From: Acidobacteriota bacterium
GTDB lineage: Bacteria > Acidobacteriota > Polarisedimenticolia > QHYA01
Assembly: GCA_003223995.1 (NCBI GenBank)
Contig: QHYA01000142.1
Location: forward strand, 1-11,744
Direction: 5' to 3'
Length of the DNA: 11,744 nucleotides
Shown here: in pieces, positions 1 to 5,844 of the stretch
Layout of the letters: the number at the start of each line of letters is the position of its first letter
Position numbering within the stretch: the first letter of the stretch is position 1
Made by a program: the position numbers and the translations under genes
Notes under the pieces: model-generated
The model's database searches: none
Seen by the model: only the letters and a program-made list of their open reading frames with translations
Told to the model about the DNA's origin: nothing

Positions 1-366
1 TCCGCAAGCTGGTGGCCCGGCACAAGGGGTTGTTCGCGTTTCTGGGGGTCATGTTCGTGCTTCTCGTGGGGTTCGCGGTGGCGATGGCGGTCCAGGCGGA
101 GCGGATCGCGAAGGAGCGGGATCGGGCGAGTCGGGAGGCGGAGACGGCGCAGAAGGTGTCGGAGTTTCTGGTGGGGCTGTTCCAGGTGTCGGACCCGGGA
201 GAGGCGCGGGGGAACACCATCACAGCGAGGGAGATCCTCGACAAGGGGGCGGAGAGGATCGAGCGGGAGCTGAAGAATCAGCCGCTGACCCAGGCTCGGC
301 TGATGGACGTGATGGGCAACGTCTACCTGAGCCTTGGTCTCTATGGCCAGGCAGAGTCGCTTCTGG
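1..366 (+). repeat. Direct repeat copy A: kinase membrane/juxtamembrane segment
   Basis: Bases 1-366 align without gaps to 4375-4740 (offset 4374). Bases 132-223 are identical to 4506-4597 (92 bases), and 12-46 are identical to 4386-4420. Identity falls off after about base 300 as the TPR units diverge. The block encodes the membrane helix and the linker into the TPRs in both paralogous kinases. Confidence 0.9.
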
Positions 367-1304
367 AGGGAACATTGCAGACGAGGCGGCGCGAGATGGG
401 CGCGAGCCCCACCGACTTGGCCCGGAGCCTGCAGAGCCTCGGGTGGCTCTGCCTCCTGCAGGGCCGCGGCGCGGAGGCCGAGTCACTCATGCGAGAAGCT
501 ATGAGCATCTTCGAGAGAACCCTCGGACACGAGTGTGTCGAGGTGGCCTGGATCGAGTGTCGTCTCAGCGCCCCCGTCTCCGACAGAGACCTCGCTGAGG
601 CCAGGGCGCTCCTGGAGCATGCGCTCGAGGTCTTCGAGAAGGACCCTGATGCCAACCACTTCGGCATCTCATCCTGCTCGGAACCGCTCTCCGTGAACCT
701 GATCTGGTCGGGGCATTACCAGGAGGCGACGCGGGCCGCCGAGCGCGCCCTCCAGATCGAGCAGCGATACTTGTCAGCGGAGGATCCGAGGGTCGCCTTG
801 GCAATGAACGGTCTCGGGTTTGCGCTCTTGCACACGGGCGACTACGCTCGCGCTCGACCTCTCCTCGAGCGCGCCGCCCGGCTCCAGGAGAAGACGCTCG
901 GGCCCGATCACCAGTACCTCGCCTGGACGCTGCACAGCCTGGGCGAGCTGTTGCGCCGCACCGGGGAGTTTGGCGAATCCGAGGTTCTCCTGAAGCGCGC
1001 GCTGGCTATCCACACCGGGCCGTCCGGCGCCTGGCAACCCGAAGTCGGGGTCGTGCAGACTAGCCTGGGTGACCTCTACGCGCAGACCGGCCGCCACGCT
1101 GAGGCCGAGGCTTCCTATCAGGAAGCGATTGCGGTTTTGGATAGGTTCGCTCCCAATCACGCCCTCCTCGCTACCACCCTGACCAGCTACGCGTCGCTTC
1201 TCCGCCGTGTCGGCCGGCAGGCCGAAGCGGAGCCTCTCGAAGCCCGCGCCCGCGCGATCAGGGAAAAGCACCGTACGGCCGCCGTCACTCCGCCGGCCGG
1301 ATAG
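1..1304 (+). CDS. Ser/Thr protein kinase with TPR tail, C-terminal part (5' end outside window)
   Basis: This is the membrane and sensor half of a Hanks-type kinase. The reading frame is open at the left edge (codons start at base 3), and the first residues read RKLVARHKGLFAFLGV, matching residues about 355-371 of the complete kinase at 3312-5681. A membrane helix follows (about bases 27-95), then a charged juxtamembrane helix with ERDRASREAETAQKVSEFLV, then the ITAREILDKGAERI segment common in this kinase/TPR family. From about base 300 to the stop there are 42-residue, kinesin-light-chain-like TPR units (for example LGFALLHTGDYARARPLLER and LGDLYAQTGRHAEAEASYQE), which usually bind proteins. 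The kinase domain itself would lie upstream and is inferred from the paralogue. Some middle TPR units (about 540-700) are degenerate. The stop TAG is at 1302-1304. The GTG at 12 is not a real start. Confidence 0.88.
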   Translation, partial: RKLVARHKGLFAFLGVMFVLLVGFAVAMAVQAERIAKERDRASREAETAQKVSEFLVGLFQVSDPGEARGNTITAREILDKGAERIERELKNQPLTQARLMDVMGNVYLSLGLYGQAESLLEGTLQTRRREMGASPTDLARSLQSLGWLCLLQGRGAEAESLMREAMSIFERTLGHECVEVAWIECRLSAPVSDRDLAEARALLEHALEVFEKDPDANHFGISSCSEPLSVNLIWSGHYQEATRAAERALQIEQRYLSAEDPRVALAMNGLGFALLHTGDYARARPLLERAARLQEKTLGPDHQYLAWTLHSLGELLRRTGEFGESEVLLKRALAIHTGPSGAWQPEVGVVQTSLGDLYAQTGRHAEAEASYQEAIAVLDRFAPNHALLATTLTSYASLLRRVGRQAEAEPLEARARAIREKHRTAAVTPPAG

Positions 1305-1310
1305 CTCCCT
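1281..1310 (+). repeat. 30-base repeat at the 3' end of the first kinase gene (copy A)
   Basis: This covers the last codons, the stop and six following bases of the first kinase gene. It matches 5768-5797 at 27 of 30 positions, including the GGATAGCTC around the stop codon. The second copy lies 87 bases past the stop of the second kinase, outside any intact gene. Confidence 0.6.
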
Positions 1311-1382
1311 TTTCGTCAAGGGTGCGCGGAATATCTCGCTCGATCAGGCGGCGGTAGACCAGCTCTGGATCCGCTGAGCTCG

Positions 1383-1691
1383 CTACTGCCCGAAGAGACC
1401 GGCAAGCCGCGCGAGCAGCCCCTCCGGCTCGGCGCCCGACAGCGTCTCCAGCTCGCCGGCATCGAGCCAGACGCCGGCGCAAGAGGTGCATCGGTCGATG
1501 CGCACACCGCGGAAGGTCACCTCCGCCAATTCCATCCCGCACTTCGGGCAGCGCATCCAGTGCAGCTCCTTCAGTCGCGTGCGCTCCTCGGCGGCCAGCT
1601 TCCGCGCCCGTTCCTCCGCGTCCCGGCGGCGTCTCTCGAACTCCTGGCGGGCGAAATACTCCTCCTCGGCTTCGGACGGCTTCACCGGCAT
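1383..1691 (-). CDS. Small zinc-ribbon (zf-TFIIB type) protein
   Basis: A 102-residue protein of unknown role. The N-terminal part (about residues 8-43) is strongly charged and predicted helical/coiled-coil (EEEYFARQEFERRRRDAEER). A zinc ribbon follows: C48-x2-C51 (MRCPKCGMEL) and C68-x2-C71 (RCTSCAGVWLDAGELETL). The CxxCxGxWLDxGEL pattern is the signature of the TFIIB-type zinc-ribbon family (PF13453), which is common in bacteria and of unclear function. The four cysteines should bind one zinc. ATG at 1689-1691 is preceded by a good GGAGGAG ribosome site about six bases away. The gene is the last of a three-gene minus-strand unit, 24 bases after the BolA-like gene, so cotranscription is likely. 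Confident family call; function unknown. Confidence 0.85.
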   Translation of the reverse strand: MPVKPSEAEEEYFARQEFERRRRDAEERARKLAAEERTRLKELHWMRCPKCGMELAEVTFRGVRIDRCTSCAGVWLDAGELETLSGAEPEGLLARLAGLFGQ

Positions 1692-1715
1692 GTTCTCCTC
1701 CTCGACGGCGAGATC

Positions 1716-2009
1716 CTACCGCGGACCAGCGTCGGAATGACTGGACCACTGGGAGAGGGGGACGGTCTTGAGCGCCAAGGCGTGGATGTCCGGGCCGAAC
1801 AGATCGCGCAGGGCCTCGTTGACCATCCGGTGCTGCTCCAGGACCGATCTGCCCTCGAAGGCGGCAGAAACGATGAAGATGTTGAAGTGCCCGCCGCCGC
1901 TTGCAGCGCCCGGGTGGCCCTTGTGCCGGTCGCTCTCGTCGCGCAACTCGAGGTGGGCGGGATGGAGTCGCTCCTTCAGAATGGTCTCGATCCTTTCCGC
2001 CGTGGTCAT
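1716..2009 (-). CDS. BolA family protein
   Basis: A 97-residue BolA-like protein if it starts at the ATG at 2007-2009 (MTTAERIETILKERL). The frame stays open upstream to a GTG at 2042, but homologues start near this ATG and no strong ribosome site supports the longer form. Family marks are the RIExxLKERL first helix, HFNIFIVSAAFEGRSVLEQH (residues 41-60), the RMVNEALRDLFGPDIHALAL helix-turn-strand and the closing KTVPLSQW. His76 in IHALALK is at the position of the conserved C-terminal histidine that ligates a [2Fe-2S] cluster in BolA-glutaredoxin complexes. BolA proteins work with monothiol glutaredoxins in Fe-S handling, and some act as DNA-binding regulators. No glutaredoxin is in this window. 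The gene sits 48 bases after the metallophosphoesterase gene and 24 before the zinc-ribbon gene. Confidence 0.88.
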   Translation of the reverse strand: MTTAERIETILKERLHPAHLELRDESDRHKGHPGAASGGGHFNIFIVSAAFEGRSVLEQHRMVNEALRDLFGPDIHALALKTVPLSQWSSHSDAGPR

Positions 2010-2057
2010 AGTCCCCGCCGTACAGCTTTCAGCCTGGTCCACGGCGCATTCCGACGC

Positions 2058-2639
2058 CTAGGCCTTGCTCAGCCGCACGAGCTCGACGCGTGGTCGATCA
2101 GCGCTCAGATCTAGCACGGCCACGCTGCCAAGGTCGTCATCCCCGCGGCGGTCCGCCGGCAACGTGGGGCTTCCGGGATTGAAGAAGAGCACTCCCTCGT
2201 GCTCCAACTCCAGTTGGCGATGGGTGCCGCCGAAAGCAACCACGTCGACCTCTCGCCCGAAGCGACGGCGCATCAGATCGGCAAGCGGATGGGCAAGGAA
2301 CTGCACACCCGACTCATCCATCGTTATCTTCTTGTCCGGATGGCTCAGGTTGAAAGTGAGTCCGACGCTCGCGCCCGAGACTCCCTCGATGACCTTGACC
2401 GGAGCGACGTCGCCAGCGTCTTTCGCCGGCAGGTAGCCCTTGTAGTCGCCGGCGGGAACGAGTACGGGGGCGAGCTTCGCCAGCCGCTCGAGGATGCCCT
2501 TGCGGCCAATGTCGCCAAGATGAACGATGAGGTCAACGCCCGCAAACGCGTCGAGGGCCTGCTGGGGTAGGTCGCTCCCATCAGGTTTGCTGCTGTGAGT
2601 GTCAGCCAGGAAGCCGATGCGTCGTAAACGCGAGCCCAT
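2058..2639 (-). CDS. YfcE/MJ0936-type metallophosphoesterase with altered motifs
   Basis: A calcineurin-like phosphoesterase of 193 residues from the ATG at 2637-2639. A second ATG lies six bases upstream at 2643-2645. The AGGAG site directly abuts the upstream ATG but is six bases from the downstream one, so I chose the latter. Numbered from the upstream ATG, it has GFLADTH (D15, H17), VHLGDIG (D45), PAGDYKG where the family has GN(C/H)D, LSHPD (H102), FGGTHRQ (139-144) where GHTH is usual, and the NPGSPTLPADRRGDD tail (156-170) typical of YfcE-like phosphodiesterases. So two of the canonical metal-ligand motifs are changed (N to D at 67, first H of GHTH to G at 140). It may be a divergent active enzyme or a catalytically weak one; the substrate cannot be told. 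First gene of a likely three-gene unit. Confidence 0.85.
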   Translation of the reverse strand: MGSRLRRIGFLADTHSSKPDGSDLPQQALDAFAGVDLIVHLGDIGRKGILERLAKLAPVLVPAGDYKGYLPAKDAGDVAPVKVIEGVSGASVGLTFNLSHPDKKITMDESGVQFLAHPLADLMRRRFGREVDVVAFGGTHRQLELEHEGVLFFNPGSPTLPADRRGDDDLGSVAVLDLSADRPRVELVRLSKA

Positions 2640-2667
2640 CTTCATCTCCTGCGCTGAATGTCAGTCC

Positions 2668-2696
2668 ATTCTAGGTCGCAAGCGGACCGCTCACAA
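2668..2696 (-). promoter_or_regulatory. Candidate sigma-70 type promoter for the metallophosphoesterase-BolA-zinc ribbon unit
   Basis: On the minus strand TTGTGA (2696-2691) and TAGAAT (2673-2668) are separated by exactly 17 bases. They match the -35 (4 of 6) and -10 (5 of 6) consensus, and the -10 lies about 28 bases upstream of the chosen start. No other pair this good is seen in the 153-base divergent gap. Confidence 0.5.
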
Positions 2697-2779
2697 GCAG
2701 GCGGCGACGGGACGACCTGATCGACCCTGCCGTCCCGCGCGGAGACACAGGTTGTATGATGGTCGAGGCATCAGCAATC

Positions 2780-2788
2780 AGGAGGTGA
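2780..2788 (+). promoter_or_regulatory. Strong ribosome-binding site of the Rieske gene
   Basis: AGGAGGTGA is an almost full anti-Shine-Dalgarno match. Its AGGAGG core ends seven bases before the ATG at 2793, which fixes the start. A TATGAT at 2755-2760 could be the -10 of this gene, but I see no -35 at the right distance. Confidence 0.75.
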
Positions 2789-2792
2789 GATC

Positions 2793-3101
2793 ATGGCGGA
2801 GTTCGCGAAGGTAGCAACGGCTGCCGAGGTGCTTCCCGGGCAGGCGAAGCTGGTGGAGGCCGGAGGGAAGAAGATCGCCCTCTTCAACGTCGGGGGCGCC
2901 TATTACGCGATCGACAATACGTGCCCCCACAGGGGCGGTCCCCTGTCCCAGGGCCCTGTCGAGGGGGAGACGGTGACGTGCCCCTGGCACGGATCGAAGT
3001 TCGACATCAGGAGCGGGGCGGTGCTCGCGCCGCCGGCCGCCACAGGTGTGGCCAGCTACCGCGTCCGCGTGAGCGGCTTGGACGTCGAGGTGGAGGTCTG
3101 A
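2793..3101 (+). CDS. Rieske [2Fe-2S] ferredoxin-like protein
   Basis: A 102-residue single-domain Rieske protein without signal peptide or membrane anchor, so a soluble cytoplasmic electron carrier. The cluster ligands are visible: C44-x-H46 in NTCPHRGGPLSQG and C63-x2-H66 in VTCPWHGSKFDI, 16 residues apart. The length and the terminal strands (GVASYRVRVSGLDVEVEV) fit the ferredoxin subunits of ring-hydroxylating dioxygenases and NirD-type proteins. No oxygenase or reductase gene is next to it, so the electron partner is unknown. The start is set by a very strong ribosome site. It is divergent from the metallophosphoesterase unit, with 153 bases between the starts. The downstream DNA, in the same frame after the TGA, holds a rhodanese remnant that may once have been part of the same transcript. 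Confidence 0.93.
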   Translation: MAEFAKVATAAEVLPGQAKLVEAGGKKIALFNVGGAYYAIDNTCPHRGGPLSQGPVEGETVTCPWHGSKFDIRSGAVLAPPAATGVASYRVRVSGLDVEVEV

Positions 3102-3275
3102 GGGACCGAGCCGCACCAGACTGAGCGGGCCGAGACTCCAAGGACGCGATGCGCCAGCGGCTATCGCTCGAGCGCCGCGACGTCGCTCTTGGAACACCGC
3201 GGCTTCCGCGATCTCTACAACGTCACGGGCGGCACGACCGCCTGGGTGAATGCCGGGTTCACCGGCGAGAAGTGA
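3102..3275 (+). pseudogene. Rhodanese domain remnant (C-terminal part with active-site loop)
   Basis: There is no usable start codon, yet bases 3150-3275 translate to a convincing rhodanese C-terminus: CASGYRSSAATSLLEHRGF, then LYNVTGGTTAWVNAGFTGEK and a TGA at 3273-3275. CASGYRSS is the Cys-centred active-site loop (CxxGxRS), and the NVTGG-x3-W segment is the last strand and helix of the fold. Upstream codons back to the Rieske stop (3102-3149) do not resemble the front half of a rhodanese, which is missing. The frame equals that of the Rieske gene. I read this as the tail of a truncated rhodanese or of a metallo-beta-lactamase/rhodanese fusion. Expression as a separate protein is unlikely. 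Confidence 0.7.
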
Positions 3276-3311
3276 TCGGGCATCCCTGCCCACGTCGACG
3301 GCGCCAAGCCG

Positions 3312-5681
3312 ATGACTGACCAGCGCCCCGACCACACAGACCAGCCCTCCAGCCCAACCCGCCCAGACCACGCGGACCGCGTCTCCGACCACAGCACGGC
3401 CACGGGCCGTTCCGACCAAGCCACCGGCCGGATGATCGGCGACTTCCGGATCCTCCGGAAGCTCGGCGAGGGGGGGATGGGCATCGTCTACGAGGCCGAG
3501 CAGCAGCATCCGCGCCGCTCCGTGGCCCTGAAGGTCATCCGCGGCGGGGCCTACGTGGACGACTCCCACCTCAGGATGTTCCAGCGGGAGGCCCAGACCC
3601 TCGCCCGCCTCAAGCATCCCGCCATCGCCGCCATCTACGAGTCGGGCCGCACCGAGGACGGGCTGCACTTCTTCGCGATGGAGCTGGTGCGCGGGCGGAC
3701 GCTGGGCGAGCACTACCGCAGGCGCAAGCCCGAGGGGGAGCTGTCGGCGGCGGAGGTGCGCGAGAGGCTGGTTCTGTTGCGGAAGATCTGCGACGCGGTG
3801 AGCTACGCCCACCAGCGGGGGGTGATCCACCGGGACCTCAAACCATCGAACATCCTGATCATGGGGGAGGCGGCCCCGTCGGGGTCCGGGTCGGGCTCGT
3901 TCGCGACATCCGTCCCCGACATCAAGATCCTCGACTTCGGCCTCGCCCGGATCACGGACACGGATGTGGCCGTGACGACGATCGTGACGGAAGCGGGAGT
4001 GGTGCAGGGGACGCTCCCCTACATGAGCCCGGAGCAGGTGCGGGGCAACCCCGAGGAGATCGACCTGCGGACGGACATCTACTCGCTGGGGGTGATCCTC
4101 TACGAGCTTCTCAGCGGCCAGCTTCCCCACGACGTGCAGAAGGCGGTGATGCCGGAGGCGGTGCGGATCATCTGCGAGGAGCCTCCGAGGTCGCTGACGA
4201 AGGCGACCCGGACGACGCGGAGGCTGGATCGGGACCTCGAGACGATCGTGATGAAGGCCCTGGAGAAGGAGCCTTCGCGCCGCTACCAGTCGGCGGCGGC
4301 GTTCTCGGAGGACATCCAGAGGTATCTGTCGAACCAGCCGATCCTGGCCCGTCCCCCGAGCGCCGTGTATCAGTTCCGCAAGCTCGTGGCCCGGCACAAG
4401 GGGTTGTTCGCGTTTCTGGGCGTTGTGTTCGTTCTTCTCGCTGGGTTCGCCGTGGCGATGGCGGTCCAGGCGGAGCGGATAGCGCGGGAGAGGGACCGGG
4501 CGAGCCGGGAGGCGGAGACGGCGCAGAAGGTGTCGGAGTTTCTGGTGGGGCTGTTCCAGGTGTCGGACCCGGGAGAGGCGCGGGGGAACACCATCACGGC
4601 CCGGGAGATCCTCGACAAGGGGGCGGAGAGGATCCAGAGGGAGCTGAAGAATCAGCCGCTGACCCAGGCCCGCCTGATGGACACGATGGGTAATGTCTAC
4701 AGGAGCCTCGGCCTTTATGCACAGGCCGAGCCTCTGCTGGATCAGGCGCTGATGAGCAGGGAGACGCTACTCGGGGGGGATCACCTCGACGTGGCGCAAA
4801 GTCTCCTCAGCAAGGGGTGTCTCTATCAGTACATGGGCCGGCTGGACGAGGCCAAGCGGCTCTGCCGGCGCGCTCTGGACATCCGCGAGGCGGCCCTCGG
4901 CCCGGAGCATCCCGACGTGGGATTGGCCCTCTACCGGCTTGGCAGCGCCCTCATGAGAAACCGCGAGTATGGCGAGGCGAGCGCCTGCTTGGAAAGGGCC
5001 CTCCGCGTCTTTGAGAAAAACTTTGGCGCCACGCACGCGAACGTGGCTTGGACTCTCAATGACCTCGGTCTCATTCGTTCCTACCTTGGCGACTACGCCG
5101 GAGCGAGACCGTTTCTGGAGCGATCCCTCGGCATCAAGGAGAGACTCCTCGGGTCCAATCATCCCGATGTCGCCATAAGCCTCAACAACGTCGGCTTTGC
5201 TCTCACGAAGCTGGCGGCCTACGCGGAGGCGCGGCCCCTCCTCGAGCGCGCTCTGACCATCGAGGAACGGACGTTTGGCCCGGACCATCCCGAAACGGCA
5301 TTCGCGCTGCAAAGCCTTGGCGACCTGCTCAGGTTAATGGGACGGTCCCGTGAGGCGCGGCCCCTTCTGGAGCGCTCCTCGTCTGTCCTGGGCAAGAAGC
5401 TGGGCGCAGACGATCCCGAGCTCGCCTACTCGTTGAACAGCCTCGCCCTTGTGCTTCAAGACCTTGGTGAGACGGCGCAGGCCGAGGCCCTCTTTCTCCG
5501 CGCCCTGGCGATCCGAGAAAAGGGCCTCCCGCAGGACAGTCCCGAGATCGCCGAGACCCTCGAAGGCTACTCCGCGTTCCTTCGCGCGGCGGGCCGCGCG
5601 GCCGAAGCTGGCGTGCTTGAGCTGCGGGCCCGTGCAATCCGTGCAAAGCATGGTCCTGCTGCGCCGGTCACGAACCCATGA
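3312..5681 (+). CDS. Transmembrane Ser/Thr protein kinase with C-terminal TPR domain
   Basis: A complete 789-residue Hanks-type kinase. Residues 1-40 are a low-complexity D/H/P/T/S-rich stretch. The kinase domain (about 43-330) has the Gly loop GEGGMGIVYEA (52-62), Lys74 in VALKVI, HRDLKPSN (173-180, catalytic D175), DFGLAR (D208) and MSPEQ (238-242) in place of APE. A Gly/Ser-rich insert (about 184-203) separates the catalytic loop from DFG. A single membrane helix (364-386) places the kinase in the cytoplasm and the helix plus kinesin-light-chain-like TPRs (about 440-780) outside or in the periplasm, where they could bind partners. No ribosome site is evident before the ATG at 3312. An internal ATG at 3432 (residue 41) would still keep the whole domain, so the start is the least certain part. 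It is a paralogue of the gene ending at 1304. Substrates unknown. Confidence 0.93.
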   Translation: MTDQRPDHTDQPSSPTRPDHADRVSDHSTATGRSDQATGRMIGDFRILRKLGEGGMGIVYEAEQQHPRRSVALKVIRGGAYVDDSHLRMFQREAQTLARLKHPAIAAIYESGRTEDGLHFFAMELVRGRTLGEHYRRRKPEGELSAAEVRERLVLLRKICDAVSYAHQRGVIHRDLKPSNILIMGEAAPSGSGSGSFATSVPDIKILDFGLARITDTDVAVTTIVTEAGVVQGTLPYMSPEQVRGNPEEIDLRTDIYSLGVILYELLSGQLPHDVQKAVMPEAVRIICEEPPRSLTKATRTTRRLDRDLETIVMKALEKEPSRRYQSAAAFSEDIQRYLSNQPILARPPSAVYQFRKLVARHKGLFAFLGVVFVLLAGFAVAMAVQAERIARERDRASREAETAQKVSEFLVGLFQVSDPGEARGNTITAREILDKGAERIQRELKNQPLTQARLMDTMGNVYRSLGLYAQAEPLLDQALMSRETLLGGDHLDVAQSLLSKGCLYQYMGRLDEAKRLCRRALDIREAALGPEHPDVGLALYRLGSALMRNREYGEASACLERALRVFEKNFGATHANVAWTLNDLGLIRSYLGDYAGARPFLERSLGIKERLLGSNHPDVAISLNNVGFALTKLAAYAEARPLLERALTIEERTFGPDHPETAFALQSLGDLLRLMGRSREARPLLERSSSVLGKKLGADDPELAYSLNSLALVLQDLGETAQAEALFLRALAIREKGLPQDSPEIAETLEGYSAFLRAAGRAAEAGVLELRARAIRAKHGPAAPVTNP
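4375..4740 (+). repeat. Direct repeat copy B: kinase membrane/juxtamembrane segment
   Basis: Second copy of bases 1-366, inside the complete kinase gene. It contains the 92-base identical block at 4506-4597. Outside that block the differences are mostly single bases, many of them synonymous, before the copies separate in the TPR region. Confidence 0.9.
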
Positions 5682-5791
5682 CTGACCAAGTCCAGTAGCT
5701 CTCACGGCCGGGGCCTGCAAACGGCGCTTGAGCAAGCCCAAGCCGATGCGGCTTTTCGAACAACGCCGCCGTCAATCCGCCGCCCGGATAG
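5678..5791 (+). pseudogene. Possible scar of a third kinase gene copy
   Basis: The stop of the kinase overlaps an ATG (ATGA at 5678-5681) that starts ATGACTGACCA, the same 11 bases as the kinase start at 3312-3322, but this frame stops at 5696-5698. Ninety bases further on, and in the same frame, 5768-5791 matches the last codons and the stop of the first kinase gene. CCAAGCCGATG at 5738-5748 also equals 3304-3314, the start region of the kinase. A third copy reduced to its two ends would explain this. The matches are short, so this is a hypothesis. Confidence 0.3.
5740..5756 (+). terminator. Weak terminator-like hairpin after the kinase
   Basis: AAGCCG (5740-5745), loop ATG and CGGCTT (5749-5754) form a perfect six-pair stem, followed by only two more T before CG. 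It lies 59 bases past the kinase stop. The short T run makes it a poor intrinsic terminator. Confidence 0.25.
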
Positions 5792-5797
5792 CTCTCT
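5768..5797 (+). repeat. 30-base repeat (copy B) downstream of the second kinase
   Basis: It matches 1281-1310, the 3' end of the first kinase gene, at 27 of 30 positions, but here it is outside any intact gene. The offset is 4487 bases, 113 more than the main kinase repeat. Confidence 0.6.
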
Positions 5798-5844
5798 TCG
5801 GCTACGGTGGCAGGATCGCTCCGGGGATCTCTCCGAGAAACGCA

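Noticed and set aside
1307..1322. Hairpin CCCTT/AAGGG between convergent genes as terminator
   Set aside because: The stem has five pairs and no following T run, so it is too weak to call.
2778..4397. 539-codon open frame on the minus strand
   Set aside because: It lies antisense to the Rieske gene and the kinase domain, both of which show full family motifs. Its translation is Arg/His/Pro-rich without any recognisable domain, as expected for an antisense frame in GC-rich DNA.
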